The notes under the pieces are model-generated. The model had not been told where the DNA came from, searched no databases, and saw only the letters and a list, made by a program, of their open reading frames with translations. Positions 37,415-50,305 of a stretch of 64,000 nt of DNA are shown here, one piece after another. This DNA is from Falsiroseomonas frigidaquae (lineage in GTDB: Bacteria > Pseudomonadota > Alphaproteobacteria > Acetobacterales > Acetobacteraceae), in contig NZ_JAAVTX010000003.1 of NCBI RefSeq assembly GCF_012163145.1, positions 248,001 through 312,000 on the forward strand, given 5' to 3'. Made by a program: the position numbers and the translations under genes. The first letter of the stretch is position 1; the number at the start of each line of letters is the position of its first letter.

Positions 37415-37452
37415 GCTAGACCATGATCCGTGTTTGCGGATCATGGTCTAGC
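37415..37452 (+). terminator. perfect 16-bp inverted repeat between convergent genes
   Basis: GCTAGACCATGATCCG pairs with CGGATCATGGTCTAGC over a 6-nt loop. It lies between rppH (+) and the xylanase gene (-), so it may terminate transcription from both sides. The stem is AT-richer than the surroundings, and an imperfect repeat of the same kind (GTGATCCGC ... GCGGTGAATCAC) sits just upstream at about 37363-37401. Confidence 0.7.
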
Positions 37453-37503
37453 TCCCTTTCCGGCGCACTCCCAGGCCCGGCTACTACGCCGGACCGGCAA
37501 CGC

Positions 37504-38643
37504 TCAGCCGACGCCCTGGCCCAGGAAGGCACGCGCCAGAGCGCGCCACATTTGTTTGCGGTTCAGCTCCCAGTCGTAAGGCAGGCCGCGATGCACATCG
37601 CCGGGGTCCAGCGCCACCGTCTGTTCGCGATGCAGCCAGGACCAGCGGTCGCTGATGCCCCAGGTCAGCAGCGTGCGGGCGCCGCCCTCGAAGGCGGCGG
37701 AGGCGAAAGCGTGGACGCGCTGCGCCACCGCCGAGTCGCGGGCGACGAAATCGCCCACCGGCGGCTTCACCTCGCGCACATCCAGCTCCGTGATCAGCAC
37801 CTGCAGGCCGAGCGCGCGGATGTCCTTCACGAAGGCGCTGAAGATGGCCGGGCTGAACGCCTCCCGCATCTGCAGGTGGCCCTGGATACCGACGGCATCG
37901 AGCGCCACGTTGCGGTCACGCAGCGACCGCAGCAGGCGCAGCAGGCGGCGGCGCTTCTCCTCCGCCGGAGGGCTGTCCGCCTCCACGCCGTAATCGTTCA
38001 GGGTCAGGCGCAGCGTCCGGTCCCGCTGGCGCGCGGCGCGCAGCGCGATGGCCACGTAATCCGGACCGAGGGCGCGCAGCCAAGGGCTGTCGCGCAGGTC
38101 GCCGCTGTTGCCTGGGGGTTCCGGCACGTCGCTTCCCGGCGGGTTGGCGATCGGCTCGTTCACCACGTCCCAGTCGCGGATCCGCTCCCGCGTATGGGCC
38201 AGCACATGGTCGAAATGCGCCTCCATCACGCCCTGGGCGCGGGCGCGGCTTTCGGCGAGGACCGGCGGCACCCAATCCGGCAGGGCGTTGTGCCAGATCA
38301 GCGCGTGGCCGCGCAGCGGCTTGCGGAAATGCTCCGCCCAGCGCAGCAGCGCGTCCAGCGGCCCGGTGTCGAAGCGGCCCTGTTCGGGCTGCAGCGTGTC
38401 GAACTTCGCCTCGTATTCCGGCACCAGCAGCCCGGCCTCCCGGGCGACCAGGGCGGCGAAATCCGGTTCCTCCGCGATCAGCCGGGCGGTGACGGCACAG
38501 CCGTAGGTGTAGCCACGGCCCTGGGCGATCTGCGCCAACGGCTGGTCCGGCGCGCTGCCGGGGGTGAAGCTCTGGCCCATGGCTGCCCGCGCTGCCAGCG
38601 GCGCCAGCAGAAGCGGGCTGAGCGCCCGGCGGGTGAACGACAA
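37504..38643 (-). CDS. endo-1,4-beta-xylanase, GH10
   Basis: Secreted glycoside hydrolase. The N-terminus (MSFTRRALSPLLLAPLAARA) is a signal peptide with twin Arg. The GH10 TIM barrel shows FDTLQPEQGRFD, RGHALIWHNALPDWV, the acid/base Glu in DWDVVNEP (Glu163) and the nucleophile Glu in VLITELDV (Glu286), followed by LLTWGISDRWSWL. Length 379 fits a single-domain enzyme without a carbohydrate-binding module. It should cleave xylan or related beta-1,4 glycans. It ends 3 bp before the next minus-strand gene. Confidence 0.93.
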   Translation of the reverse strand: MSFTRRALSPLLLAPLAARAAMGQSFTPGSAPDQPLAQIAQGRGYTYGCAVTARLIAEEPDFAALVAREAGLLVPEYEAKFDTLQPEQGRFDTGPLDALLRWAEHFRKPLRGHALIWHNALPDWVPPVLAESRARAQGVMEAHFDHVLAHTRERIRDWDVVNEPIANPPGSDVPEPPGNSGDLRDSPWLRALGPDYVAIALRAARQRDRTLRLTLNDYGVEADSPPAEEKRRRLLRLLRSLRDRNVALDAVGIQGHLQMREAFSPAIFSAFVKDIRALGLQVLITELDVREVKPPVGDFVARDSAVAQRVHAFASAAFEGGARTLLTWGISDRWSWLHREQTVALDPGDVHRGLPYDWELNRKQMWRALARAFLGQGVG

Positions 38644-38645
38644 GC

Positions 38646-39506
38646 TCAGGCCGCCATGGGGCGGCTGTCGGCGGCACCCCGCGGCGCGCGGGCAAGCTGC
38701 GCCGCGTAGCGGTTGCGGCGCCAGGCCAACAGCCGCCAGGCGCCCCGGGCCGCGAGCGCGGCGAGCCGGCCGCGCGGCTGGAGCCCCACCGATTTGAAGA
38801 CCATGCTCATGCCCCGCTCGATGTGCCGGAAGCGATAGTAGTTCATTGCGCGGCCCATGTAGCCGGCGATGCAGCGGTCATGATCGTAGGGGGTGCTGAC
38901 GTCTTCGTTACCACAGTGGAACGCAAAGGCGAGTTCGTCGTCCTCGCTCTCGCCGATCCGGCCGGCCGCGACGCGCAGGCGGCGCGGGAAGGACAGGTTC
39001 TCGCGCGCCAGATAGCGCCGCATGTGGTCGTAGAACAGCTTGAAGTGCCGGTACTCATCGGCCGCAATCAGGCGGCAGACCTCCTTCAGCACCGGTTCCT
39101 CGGTCGCTTCGCCCAGCGCGGTGTAGTAGCTGCTGGTGCCGGTCTCCACCATGCAGCGGGCGATCAGTTCGCCGGTGCGGGACCCGCGGATCGAGGCGTC
39201 CGCCTTGACGTCGATCTTGTAGCCTTCGCGGTAGCGGGCGAAGGCCCGTTCGAAATCCCAGGAAGGATCGGCCAGCATCGCCCATTTGCCGAGCGCGTCG
39301 CCGTGCTGGACCTCCTCCTCCGCCCAATGGGCGGCGGCCTGGTGGAAGTCCGGGTCGTCATGGAAGACGGATTGCAGGTACAGCGCGTAGTCGTCGCCAT
39401 TCCGCTCGACCATCGCGGCGGCCTTGACCAGTGGGATGATCTCGGGGTCGAGCCGGCTGGGGTCGAATGCGTCCCAGCCCACCTGCTCGATACGCCAGTG
39501 CTTCAT
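38646..39506 (-). CDS. ferritin-like diiron domain protein (286 aa)
   Basis: Helical protein with spaced E and E-x-x-H motifs of a four-helix-bundle diiron site: EEEVQHGDALGK, METGTSSYYTALGEA and AADEYRHFKLFYDHM. It resembles ferritin-like oxidases related to acyl-ACP desaturases, without a clear subgroup. The C-terminal 60 residues are basic. It directly precedes the xylanase gene on the same strand, separated by two bases, so they may be cotranscribed; a shared function is not obvious. ATG 39506 is used rather than GTG 39539. Confidence 0.78.
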   Translation of the reverse strand: MKHWRIEQVGWDAFDPSRLDPEIIPLVKAAAMVERNGDDYALYLQSVFHDDPDFHQAAAHWAEEEVQHGDALGKWAMLADPSWDFERAFARYREGYKIDVKADASIRGSRTGELIARCMVETGTSSYYTALGEATEEPVLKEVCRLIAADEYRHFKLFYDHMRRYLARENLSFPRRLRVAAGRIGESEDDELAFAFHCGNEDVSTPYDHDRCIAGYMGRAMNYYRFRHIERGMSMVFKSVGLQPRGRLAALAARGAWRLLAWRRNRYAAQLARAPRGAADSRPMAA

Positions 39507-39604
39507 CCTGCATCCCGCCCAGTCATTACGCGTACGCACGCCGCGGCGAACGGGCCGGCGGCGGCGACGTTAATGTTCGACGACGGGGCGCCGGATTCAA
39601 GCCG

Positions 39605-40015
39605 TCAGGCGGCCTCGGCAGCCAGCACCATGGCGCGAGCGGAGAGAAGGCGGGCCATTGTGGCATCGCGCTTCTCCGGCGTGTCCATGGCCGCGGCGGT
39701 GTAGGCGGCCTCGGCCTCCCGCACCCGGGTCTCGGCGGCGGCCTTGGAAAGCTGGCCGACCGGCGTCGCTTCATCGGCCAGCACGGTGCAGCGGCCCGGC
39801 GTCACCTCGGCGAAGCCACCGCCGACGAACAGGCGTTCCGTCACCTGGCCGTTCTCGGTCACCGCGATGACGCCGCCGCGCAGCGTGACGATCATCGGCG
39901 CGTGGCCGGGCAGCACACCCATCTCACCTTCGGCGGCCGGCAGCACGGCCATCTCCACCGCGCGGCTGAGCAGCAGCTTCTCGGGCGAGACGAGTTCGAA
40001 CTGGAAGGTGGCCAT
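39605..40015 (-). CDS. atpC: ATP synthase F1 epsilon subunit
   Basis: The N-terminal beta-sandwich starts FQFELVSPEKLLLS and contains AEGEMGVLPGHAPMIVTLRGG. The C-terminal helical hairpin (KAAAETRVREAEAAY then RLLSARAMVL) is present and is the part that can inhibit ATP hydrolysis. Last gene of the operon, 190 bp after atpD. ATG 40015 is preferred over the GTG one codon earlier. Confidence 0.95.
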   Translation of the reverse strand: MATFQFELVSPEKLLLSRAVEMAVLPAAEGEMGVLPGHAPMIVTLRGGVIAVTENGQVTERLFVGGGFAEVTPGRCTVLADEATPVGQLSKAAAETRVREAEAAYTAAAMDTPEKRDATMARLLSARAMVLAAEAA

Positions 40016-40205
40016 CACGCGCGCTCCTCAAAACCGGCAGACCAAGCCTGGCCGACCGATCGCAACCTAGCAGTTTCCGGCCGCTCGGCGGTCGGCGCCG
40101 CCCAACAGGCCTGGCCTCTCGCGCAACGGTTGCGCGGCGAAGCCAAGCCGCCGGAGGCGGCGCCCGGCGTTTGAGGGCAGGAAAACCAAACGATCAAAGA
40201 CGCTG

Positions 40206-42546
<2,341 letters not shown>

Positions 42547-42557
42547 TGCGCTCTATC

Positions 42558-44096
42558 TCAGCCGAAGGATTTCACGAAGGCATCGAGGAAGGCGACGAGC
42601 TTCGCCTCGGTGTCCTTCTTGATCTCGCGGTCGGTACGGATCGAGGCCAGGATCTCGGGGGACTGCGACTTCAGGCCCGAAAGCAACTGCCGCTCGAACT
42701 CGCCGACCTTGTTCAAGGCGACCTTGTCCAGGTAGCCGCGGGTGCCGGCGAAGATCGCCACCACCTGCTCCTCGACCGGAACCGGCTTGTACTGCGGCTG
42801 CTTCAGCAGCTCCGTCAGCCGCGCGCCGCGGGCCAGCAGGGCCTGGGTGGTGGCATCGAGGTCGGAGGCGAACTGCGCGAAGGCCGCCATCTCGCGGTAC
42901 TGCGCCAGGTCCAGCTTGATCTTGCCGGCCACCTGCTTCATCGCCTTGATCTGCGCGGAAGAACCCACGCGGGAGACGCTGAGGCCGACGTTCACGGCGG
43001 GGCGGATGCCCTTGAAGAACAGTTCCGTCTCCAGGAAGATCTGCCCGTCCGTGATCGAGATCACGTTGGTCGGGATATAGGCGGAGACGTCGCCGGCCTG
43101 CGTCTCGATGACCGGCAGCGCGGTCAGCGAACCGGCGCCGAACTCGTCGTTCATCTTGGCCGCGCGCTCAAGCAGGCGGCTGTGCAGGTAGAAGACGTCG
43201 CCCGGATAGGCTTCGCGGCCCGGCGGGCGGCGCAGCAGCAGCGACATCTGGCGATAGGCGACGGCCTGCTTCGACAGGTCGTCGTAGAAGATGACCGCGT
43301 GCATGGCGTTGTCGCGGAAGTATTCGCCGAGCGTGCAGCCCGTGTAGGGGGCGAGGAACTGCATCGGCGCCGGGTCGGACGCGGTGGCGGCGACGATGAT
43401 GGAGTATTCCATCGCGCCGTTTTCTTCCAGCGTCTTCACCAACTGGGCGACGGTGGAGCGCTTCTGGCCGATGGCGACGTAGATGCAGAACAGCTTCTTG
43501 CTGTCATCAGCCCCGGCGGCGTCGTTCGCCACCTTCTGGTTGATGATGGTGTCCAGGATGACGGCGGTCTTGCCGGTCTGCCGGTCACCGATGATCAGTT
43601 CGCGCTGGCCACGGCCGATCGGGATCAGGGCGTCGATCGCCTTGATGCCGGTCTGCATCGGTTCATGCACCGACTTCCGGGGAATGATGCCCGGGGCCTT
43701 CACCTCGACGCGCATGCGCTTCTCGATGGCGATCGGGCCCTTGCCGTCGATCGGGTTGCCCAGCGCATCGACGACGCGCCCGAGAAAACCCTTGCCGACG
43801 CCGACGTCCACGATCTCGCCGGTGCGGGAGACGGTGTCGCCTTCCTTCACGCCGCGGTCATCGCCGAAGATGACGACGCCGACATTGTCGGTCTCGAGGT
43901 TCAGCGCCATGCCCTTGATGCCGGCGGAGGGAAATTCCACCAGCTCACCGGCCATCACGTTCTGCAGGCCGAAGACGCGGGCAATGCCGTCGCCCACGGT
44001 CAGCACGGTGCCGACTTCGGCGACATTGGCTTCGGCGTCGAAACCGGAGATCTGAGCCTTCAGGATCTCCGAGATTTCGGCAGGACGGATATCCAT
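42558..44096 (-). CDS. atpA: ATP synthase F1 alpha subunit
   Basis: Non-catalytic nucleotide-binding subunit, 512 residues. It opens [15 protein letters not shown], has Walker [12 protein letters not shown] and the signature [23 protein letters not shown] region ([17 protein letters not shown] follows). Its ATG shares one base with the atpH stop (TGATG), so translation is coupled. Confidence 0.98.
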   Translation of the reverse strand: MDIRPAEISEILKAQISGFDAEANVAEVGTVLTVGDGIARVFGLQNVMAGELVEFPSAGIKGMALNLETDNVGVVIFGDDRGVKEGDTVSRTGEIVDVGVGKGFLGRVVDALGNPIDGKGPIAIEKRMRVEVKAPGIIPRKSVHEPMQTGIKAIDALIPIGRGQRELIIGDRQTGKTAVILDTIINQKVANDAAGADDSKKLFCIYVAIGQKRSTVAQLVKTLEENGAMEYSIIVAATASDPAPMQFLAPYTGCTLGEYFRDNAMHAVIFYDDLSKQAVAYRQMSLLLRRPPGREAYPGDVFYLHSRLLERAAKMNDEFGAGSLTALPVIETQAGDVSAYIPTNVISITDGQIFLETELFFKGIRPAVNVGLSVSRVGSSAQIKAMKQVAGKIKLDLAQYREMAAFAQFASDLDATTQALLARGARLTELLKQPQYKPVPVEEQVVAIFAGTRGYLDKVALNKVGEFERQLLSGLKSQSPEILASIRTDREIKKDTEAKLVAFLDAFVKSFG

Positions 44097-44701
44097 CAGG
44101 CGGCCCCCTTCATGGCGTACTGCAGGCGCTGCAGCTTGGACTTGAGAGAATTGTCATAGAGGCGCGAGCCGATGCGGACCACGAGACCACCCAGCAGGGT
44201 CGGGTCCACGTTTTCCTTGAGCTGCACGCCGGAATATCCGGCCTCCGTCAGCCGCGCGACGATCTGCGAGCGCTGCGTGTCGGACAGGCCATGGGCGGTG
44301 GAGACGGTGGCGATCTGCTGGCCGCGGCGGGCGGAGAGCAGCGCACCGAAGCTGGCAGCGACCGCCGGCAGCGTCGCGAGGCGCCGGTTGACGATCATCA
44401 CGCCCAGCAGGTTGCGGACTTCCATGCCGATGCCGACGCGTTCCAGCACCGCGAAGACCGCGCGCTTCTGCTCGGTGGAGTCATACCGGGGATCGGCCAC
44501 GAAGGACCGGAAGCCGGCGTCGTCCTGCCAAAGGCGGAACAACGTGTCGAGATCCCCCGCGATACGGTCGGCGGCGCCGGGCTCCGTCGCGCGCAGGTCA
44601 TCGACGATGCCGAGCAGCGCGAGCGCATAGCGCTCCGACAACCCGGTGGGGTTCGGGGCCTGGGTGGAGGCCGAGGTTACGTTGGTCGCTTCGGAGGCCA
44701 A
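44096..44701 (-). CDS. atpH: ATP synthase F1 delta subunit
   Basis: Peripheral-stalk connector of 201 residues: [15 protein letters not shown] at the start, then [17 protein letters not shown], and the C-terminal [20 protein letters not shown]. First gene of the operon. No ATG fits; TTG 44701 with GGGAT upstream is used. The open frame further upstream is a non-coding leader. The divergent MFS gene starts 190 bp away, so this gap holds both promoters. Confidence 0.95.
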   Translation of the reverse strand: MASEATNVTSASTQAPNPTGLSERYALALLGIVDDLRATEPGAADRIAGDLDTLFRLWQDDAGFRSFVADPRYDSTEQKRAVFAVLERVGIGMEVRNLLGVMIVNRRLATLPAVAASFGALLSARRGQQIATVSTAHGLSDTQRSQIVARLTEAGYSGVQLKENVDPTLLGGLVVRIGSRLYDNSLKSKLQRLQYAMKGAA

Positions 44702-44891
44702 GGGGATCCCGGTCCTGTCTCTGGTCGGAGCGTGAATAGCGGCACGCGGGTCCGGGGGGCAGTTGTGACCGCCCCCTTTATGCGGCGGCGGCGCCTTAGC
44801 ATGCGTATTGCGTTGCGGCAACACATCTCCGGCGCAAGACCGTGCCGCAGATGGCATTCCCAGGGCCGCCGGAGGGCGCCAGGATCGGCGC

Positions 44892-46088
44892 ATGACAGGC
44901 GGATTCCGGGGCTGGAGGGTGGTGGCGGGCGCCTTTGCGCTCGCGGTCTTCGCCTGGGGAATCGGCTTCTATGGGCCCGGCGTCTACATTGCCACTTTGG
45001 TAGAAAGCCGCGGCTGGACGGTAGGCCTGCTTTCGGCCGCGGTCACCTGGCACTTCCTGGTGGCCGCCGCCCTGGTCGCCAATCTGCCGGAAATGCACCG
45101 CCGCTTCGGCATCGCGGCGGTAACCCGGGGCGGCGCCCTGGCCTCCGCCGCCGGTCTGCTCGGCTGGGGATTCGGCGCCGAGTCCTGGATGATGTTCGGC
45201 GCGGCCACCCTGACCGGGGTGGGCTGGGCGCTGACCAGCGGGGCGGCGATCAACGCCATGCTGAGCCCCTGGTTCGACCGCCGGCGGCCGGCGGCGCTGG
45301 CCATGGCCTTCAACGGGGCGAGCGTCGGCGGCATCCTGATGACCCCGTTCTGGGCCTGGCTGATCGCCGGCTTCGGCTTCGGCAGCGCCACCGCCGTGGT
45401 GGCGGCGCTGCTGCTGGCGGTGGCCTGGCCGCTGGCCGGGCGGGTGCTGGCGCGCGCGCCGGCGGAGTTCGGCCAGCATGCCGATGGACTGGCCGCCCCG
45501 CCCGAGGCCCCGGCAAGGCCCGCCCCGGCGCGCGACCGCGCCGCCCTGCTGCGGGACCCGGTCTTCCGCGGCCTGTCCCTCGCCTTCGCCATCGGGCTGT
45601 TCGCGCAGATGGGGCTGGTGACGCATCTGGTGTCGCTGCTGCTGCCTGCGCTCGGCGTCCGCGGCGCGGGGCTGGCCATGGCGCTGGTCACGGTATTCGC
45701 CCTCGTCGGCCGCACCGTCACGGCCTGGGTGCTGCCGGCCGGCGCCCGCCGGCGCTGGGCGGCCGCGGCCACCTTCGCGGTGCAGATGGCGGGCAGCCTG
45801 GCGTTGGCCTCGGCGGAGGGGTCGGTGCCGCTGCTGCTGGCCGGCTGCGCGCTGTTCGGGATGGGGGTGGGCAACCTGCTGTCGCTGCCGCCGCTGATCG
45901 CCCAGGCGGAATTCCCCGCCGCCGAGGTGGGGCGGGTGGTGGCGCTGATGCAGGCAATCAACCAGGCACTATACGCCTTCGCCCCGGCCGCCTTCGGATT
46001 GTTCCGCGAATCCGGCGGCGCCGAGGCGGCGCTGTGGGTGACGCTGGCGCTGCAGGGGCTGGCGGCGGTGCTGGTGCTGCGACGGTAG
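44892..46088 (+). CDS. major facilitator superfamily transporter
   Basis: The 398-residue protein with twelve predicted membrane segments, in two halves joined by a cytoplasmic loop around DGLAAPPEAPARPAPARDR. Typical features are WTVGLLSAAVTW near the start and WFDRRRPAALAMAFNGASVGG, the conserved loop after helix 4 in monocarboxylate/oxalate-formate-type carriers. Substrate not evident. Divergent from the ATP synthase operon. Confidence 0.9.
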   Translation: MTGGFRGWRVVAGAFALAVFAWGIGFYGPGVYIATLVESRGWTVGLLSAAVTWHFLVAAALVANLPEMHRRFGIAAVTRGGALASAAGLLGWGFGAESWMMFGAATLTGVGWALTSGAAINAMLSPWFDRRRPAALAMAFNGASVGGILMTPFWAWLIAGFGFGSATAVVAALLLAVAWPLAGRVLARAPAEFGQHADGLAAPPEAPARPAPARDRAALLRDPVFRGLSLAFAIGLFAQMGLVTHLVSLLLPALGVRGAGLAMALVTVFALVGRTVTAWVLPAGARRRWAAAATFAVQMAGSLALASAEGSVPLLLAGCALFGMGVGNLLSLPPLIAQAEFPAAEVGRVVALMQAINQALYAFAPAAFGLFRESGGAEAALWVTLALQGLAAVLVLRR

Positions 46089-46100
46089 GGGAAGCAGCTT

Positions 46101-46970
46101 CTACTTCCGCGGGCGCGCGCGCTTCGGCGGCGGCGGCGCCTCCGGCCGCTCGGCGGGCGGGGTGTGGGCGCGCAGGCCGCGGCGCACCAGGGCGGCCCAG
46201 CCCTCCTCCGGCTCGTCCACCACCTCGAACAGGTCGAGATCCGACTTGGCGATCATGCCGTGCCGGGCCATCGCCTCGAAGTTCACCACCTCGTTCCAAT
46301 AGGCGCTGCCGAACAGCACGATGGGCAGCGGCGACGCCTTGCGCGACTGCACCAGGGTCAGCAGTTCGAACAGCTCGTCGAAGGTGCCGAAGCCGCCGGG
46401 GAACACCGCCAGCGCATTGGCCCGCATCGCCAGGTGCATCTTCCGCATGGCGAAGTAGTGGAAGCGGAAGGTCAGCGCCGGGGTGGAATAGTCATTCGGC
46501 GCCTGCTCATGCGGCAGGGTGATGTTGAAGCCGATGGAGGGCGCGCCGACATCCGCGGCGCCGCGATTGGCGGCCTCCATGATGCCGGGTCCGCCGCCGG
46601 TGGCGATCACATTGTCCCGTGGCGCGCCGCTTTCCGCCAGCGCGCCACCGCGCAGGCTGACAATGCGGGCGAAGGCGCGGGCCTTGTCGTAATGCGCGGC
46701 GAAGGCCAGCCGTTCCTGCGCCAGCCGGCGCGCCTCCGGCTTGCGGGCCGCCTTCAGCGTGCGCTGCGCCTCCTCCGGGCTCGGCACCCGGGCGCTGCCG
46801 AAGACCACGACGGTGGAGCGTACGCCCCAGTCCCGCAGCGCCAGCTCCGCCTTCAGGTACTCCATGCCGAAGCGCGCCGCGCGCATCTCGTCGCGCAGCA
46901 GGAAGTCCATGTCCTCCACCGCCAGCAGGGTGCTGCGGTTGGGCTTTTCCGGGGCTGCCTGCTTGGCCAT
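46101..46970 (-). CDS. LOG family Rossmann-fold protein (TIGR00730-like)
   Basis: The 289-residue protein carries the family marks GGGPGIMEAANRGA and PGGFGTFDELFE, known from cytokinin-activating phosphoribohydrolases (LOG). N- and C-terminal extensions are unlike the short LOG enzymes and match the larger TIGR00730 subgroup, in which nucleotide 5'-monophosphate hydrolysis is proposed. The C-terminus is Pro/Arg-rich. ATG 46970 is used. Follows the tyrosine-pathway gene on the same strand by 8 bp. Confidence 0.85.
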   Translation of the reverse strand: MAKQAAPEKPNRSTLLAVEDMDFLLRDEMRAARFGMEYLKAELALRDWGVRSTVVVFGSARVPSPEEAQRTLKAARKPEARRLAQERLAFAAHYDKARAFARIVSLRGGALAESGAPRDNVIATGGGPGIMEAANRGAADVGAPSIGFNITLPHEQAPNDYSTPALTFRFHYFAMRKMHLAMRANALAVFPGGFGTFDELFELLTLVQSRKASPLPIVLFGSAYWNEVVNFEAMARHGMIAKSDLDLFEVVDEPEEGWAALVRRGLRAHTPPAERPEAPPPPKRARPRK

Positions 46971-46978
46971 GCTTCGCC

Positions 46979-47866
46979 TCAGGCCTGCTTGCGTTCGATA
47001 AGCCCGGTGCGGATCTTGCGGCCGCGCTGGATGCGGTCCTCGATGAAGCCGGCCTCGCCCCAGCGCACGGCGCGGCCCAGTGCCTGCGCATCCTCCGTGA
47101 AGCGGGCCAGCATTTCCAGCAGCGCCTCCCGGTTGTTCAGGAAGATGTCGCGCCACATGGTGGGGTCGCTGGCGGCGATGCGGGTGAAGTCGCGGAAGCC
47201 GGAGGCGGCGAATTTCAGCACCGCCTCCTTCGTCTCCTCCGCCAGGTCGTCCGCGGTGGAGCAGATGGTGAAGGCCAGCAGGTGCGGCAGGTGGCTGACG
47301 ATGGCCACCACCTTGTCATGCGTCGCCGGGTCCATGCATTCGATCATGCTGCCGGCGCGGCGCCACATCTCCCGCACCTTCTCCACCGCCGCCGGGTCGG
47401 TCTCCGCCACCGGGGTGACGATGACGTAGCGGCCCTGGAACAGCTCGGCGAAGCCGGCATCGGGGCCGGAGAATTCGGTGCCGGCCATCGGATGCGCCGG
47501 CACCAGATGCACGCCCTTGGGCGTGAGGGGCGCCAAATCCCGGTACACGCTCATCTTGGTGGAGCCGACATCGGTGACGATGGCGCCGGGCTTCAGATGC
47601 GGCGCGACCTGCGCCATCACCCCGGCATAGGCGCCGACCGGCACGCAGAATACCACGCAATCGGCGCCCTGCACGGCCTTCGCCGCATCGGCCTCCACCA
47701 CATCGGCGATGCCCAGTTCCCGCACCCGGTCCAGCGTCGCCGGCGTCTTGGCATGCGCCACCACGGTGCGGGCGATGTCGCCTCGCGCCCGCGCCACGCG
47801 GGCGATGGAGGAACCGATCAGGCCGACCCCGAGCAGGCAGAGCCGATCGAACAGAGGCTCAGCCAT
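46979..47866 (-). CDS. prephenate/arogenate dehydrogenase family protein
   Basis: NAD(P)-dependent step to tyrosine. The dinucleotide-binding N-terminus is [19 protein letters not shown], followed by [26 protein letters not shown] and [18 protein letters not shown] with the catalytic His. Length 295 fits monofunctional TyrA/TyrC. Its start lies inside the 3' end of hisC with an 8-bp overlap, the classic hisC-tyrA pair, in which the hisC-type aminotransferase may also act on aromatic substrates. Confidence 0.93.
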   Translation of the reverse strand: MAEPLFDRLCLLGVGLIGSSIARVARARGDIARTVVAHAKTPATLDRVRELGIADVVEADAAKAVQGADCVVFCVPVGAYAGVMAQVAPHLKPGAIVTDVGSTKMSVYRDLAPLTPKGVHLVPAHPMAGTEFSGPDAGFAELFQGRYVIVTPVAETDPAAVEKVREMWRRAGSMIECMDPATHDKVVAIVSHLPHLLAFTICSTADDLAEETKEAVLKFAASGFRDFTRIAASDPTMWRDIFLNNREALLEMLARFTEDAQALGRAVRWGEAGFIEDRIQRGRKIRTGLIERKQA

Positions 47867-48944
47867 TTCGGGTAAATTCGCCCAGCGCCTCGATCACCAT
47901 CTGGCATTCCTCGGCGGTGCCGATGGTGATGCGCAGGCAGGGCGCCAGGCCGTAGGACCCCATGGCGCGCACGATCAGCCCCCGCGAGCGCAGATGCGCA
48001 TCCGCTGCCTTGGCACGTTCCGCCACGCCGAAATCGACGAGAAGAAAGTTGCCCTCGCTCGGCCAGACCTTGAGGCCCGCCGCTTCCAGCGCCGCCGCCA
48101 CCTTGCCGCGCCATTCGGTGTTGTGGGCGACGGAGGCCTCGATCCAGCCCGGCTCCGCCAGCGCCGCGATGCCGGCCACCATGGCGGCGCCGGAGACGTT
48201 GAACGGCCCGCGCACCCGGCCCAGCACATCCACCACATTGGCCGGCGCATAGCACCAGCCCAGCCGCATGCCCCCCAGCCCATAGATCTTGGAGAAGGTG
48301 CGCGTCATCACCGTGTTGTCGCCGGCATCGACCAGCGCCTGGCCCGGGTCGTAATCCGGCTTCGTCACATATTCCGCATAGGCGCTGTCCAGAACCAGCA
48401 GCACATCGCCCGGCAGGCCCCGGCGCAGCCGCACCAGCTCCGATTGCGGCAGGATGCTGCCCGTCGGGTTGTTCGGATTGGCCAGGAACAGCAGCTTCGT
48501 CCGGGGCCCGACCGCGGCCAGCAGCCCATCGACATCGGCCCGCAGATCCTTCTCCGGCACCTTGATGACGCGGCAACCGGCCCAGCGGCCGGCCAGGTCG
48601 TACATCAGGAAGCCATGCGCGGACATGACGATCTCCGTCCCCTCCCCGCCATAGGCCAGGATCAGCAGGGTCAGGATCTCATCCGAGCCATTGCCGCAGA
48701 CGATCCGCGCCGGGTCCAGGCCGAAGCGGGCGCCGATCGCCTCACGCAGCGCCGTCGCACCGCCATCGGGGTAGCGATGCGCCTCCTTCGCCGCCTGGGT
48801 GATGGCGGCGATGGCGCCGGGCGGCGGGCCGAAGGCGCCCTCGTTGGAGGACAGCTTGATGATGCGGTTGACCCCCGGCACCTTCGACTCACCGCCGACA
48901 TAAGGCTCGACCGAGAGGATGGACGGGCGCGGCATGACGGTCAT
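47859..48944 (-). CDS. hisC: histidinol-phosphate aminotransferase family protein
   Basis: PLP enzyme of about 360 residues. It shows [45 protein letters not shown], the PLP-Lys in [17 protein letters not shown], and [12 protein letters not shown] near the end. It can serve histidine synthesis or, given the overlapping tyrosine-pathway gene, aromatic transamination. Starts at 48944 or 48935 are both possible. metX is divergent 145 bp away. Confidence 0.92.
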   Translation of the reverse strand: MTVMPRPSILSVEPYVGGESKVPGVNRIIKLSSNEGAFGPPPGAIAAITQAAKEAHRYPDGGATALREAIGARFGLDPARIVCGNGSDEILTLLILAYGGEGTEIVMSAHGFLMYDLAGRWAGCRVIKVPEKDLRADVDGLLAAVGPRTKLLFLANPNNPTGSILPQSELVRLRRGLPGDVLLVLDSAYAEYVTKPDYDPGQALVDAGDNTVMTRTFSKIYGLGGMRLGWCYAPANVVDVLGRVRGPFNVSGAAMVAGIAALAEPGWIEASVAHNTEWRGKVAAALEAAGLKVWPSEGNFLLVDFGVAERAKAADAHLRSRGLIVRAMGSYGLAPCLRITIGTAEECQMVIEALGEFTRNG

Positions 48945-49089
48945 GGGGCTGATCCGGCTGGAAAAGGTTCGGCCCTGCATAGACGCCGCGCGTGCCGCCG
49001 CCAAGTTGTGCGAGACCCGCCACACGCGCCGGTTGCCCCCGGGGGCCACCGAGCCTATTTCTGCCCTGCGACTAAACCCCCCGGGATCC

Positions 49090-50280
49090 ATGACCGAGGC
49101 CCTCGCCCAGACCCCCCAAAGCCAGACGCCGCCCAGCCAGACGCCGCAGATCGACCACCAGCGGGTCGTCTTTCCCGCCGGGCTGGCCCTGGATTCCGGC
49201 GCCGTCATCGCGCCGGTCACGGTCGCCTACCGCACCTATGGCAAGCTGAACGCCCAGCGCAGCAACGCCGTGCTGGTCTGCCACGCGCTGACCGGGGACC
49301 AATACGTCGCCGAACCCCACCCCATCACCGGCAAGCCCGGCTGGTGGGAAGCCGTGGTCGGCCCCGGCAAGGCGGTTGATACCGACCGCTACTTCGTCAT
49401 CTGCGCCAACGTCCTGGGCGGCTGCATGGGCTCCTCCGGCCCCGCCGAGCTCATGCCGCCACAGGCGGAGCCGACGCCTGGCGCCAGCCGCCCCTACGGC
49501 ACGGATTTCCCCTCCATCACCATCCGCGACATGGTGCGCTCCCAGAAGCTGCTGGTGGACCATTTCGGCATCGCCCGGCTGCTGGCCGTGGTCGGCGGGT
49601 CCATGGGCGGCATGCAGGTGCTGGAATGGGCCGCGACCTACCCGGAGATGGTCGCCGCCGCCGCGCCCATCGCCTGCGCCGCCTACCACTCCGCGCAGAA
49701 CATCGCCTTCCACGAGGTCGGCCGCGCCGCCATCCATGGCGACCCGGACTGGATGGGCGGCCGCTACTGGGAAGACGGGCGCATCCCGGCCAAGGGGCTG
49801 TCGGTCGCCCGCATGGTGGCGCACATCACCTACCTCTCCGAAGCCGCCCTCGGCCGGAAATTCGGCCGCCGGCTGCGCGGCGCCTCCGCGCTGACCTTCC
49901 TGGAAGACGTGTTCGAGGTGGAAAGCTACCTGCGCTACCAGGGCAGCACCTTCGTCACCCGCTTCGACGCCAACAGCTACCTGACCATCACCCGCGCCAT
50001 GGACTATTTCGACATGGCCTCCGAACACGGCGGCGACCTGCCGGCCGCCTTCCGCAACACCACCACCCGATTCCTCGTCGCCTCCTTCAGCAGCGACTGG
50101 CTGTTCCCCACCGAGGAATCCCGCGCCCTGGTCCGCGCCCTGAACGCCGCCGCGGCCAATACCTCCTTCATCGAAATCTCGACCGACAAAGGCCACGACG
50201 CCTTCCTGCTCGACGAACCCGTCTTCCACCGCGCCCTCGGCGGCTTCCTGCGCGGGGCGGCGGAACGGGTGGGGGTCTGA
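49090..50280 (+). CDS. metX: homoserine O-acetyltransferase
   Basis: Activates homoserine for methionine synthesis. Alpha/beta-hydrolase fold: [16 protein letters not shown], the nucleophile Ser in [14 protein letters not shown], the Asp in [13 protein letters not shown] and the His in [12 protein letters not shown]. The N-terminus has a Gln/Thr/Pro stretch before the domain. Length 396. metW, which often follows metX in this class, is not next to it; a palindrome cluster and a minus-strand gene follow instead. Confidence 0.94.
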   Translation: MTEALAQTPQSQTPPSQTPQIDHQRVVFPAGLALDSGAVIAPVTVAYRTYGKLNAQRSNAVLVCHALTGDQYVAEPHPITGKPGWWEAVVGPGKAVDTDRYFVICANVLGGCMGSSGPAELMPPQAEPTPGASRPYGTDFPSITIRDMVRSQKLLVDHFGIARLLAVVGGSMGGMQVLEWAATYPEMVAAAAPIACAAYHSAQNIAFHEVGRAAIHGDPDWMGGRYWEDGRIPAKGLSVARMVAHITYLSEAALGRKFGRRLRGASALTFLEDVFEVESYLRYQGSTFVTRFDANSYLTITRAMDYFDMASEHGGDLPAAFRNTTTRFLVASFSSDWLFPTEESRALVRALNAAAANTSFIEISTDKGHDAFLLDEPVFHRALGGFLRGAAERVGV

Positions 50281-50305
50281 CAGGGGCAGTCTTACGCTGG
50301 TGATT

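Noticed and set aside
48945-49089. Possible SAM riboswitch ahead of metX
   Set aside because: A CTAAA-like element is present just before the start, but the helix and pseudoknot pattern of SAM-II or SAM-V could not be traced by eye.
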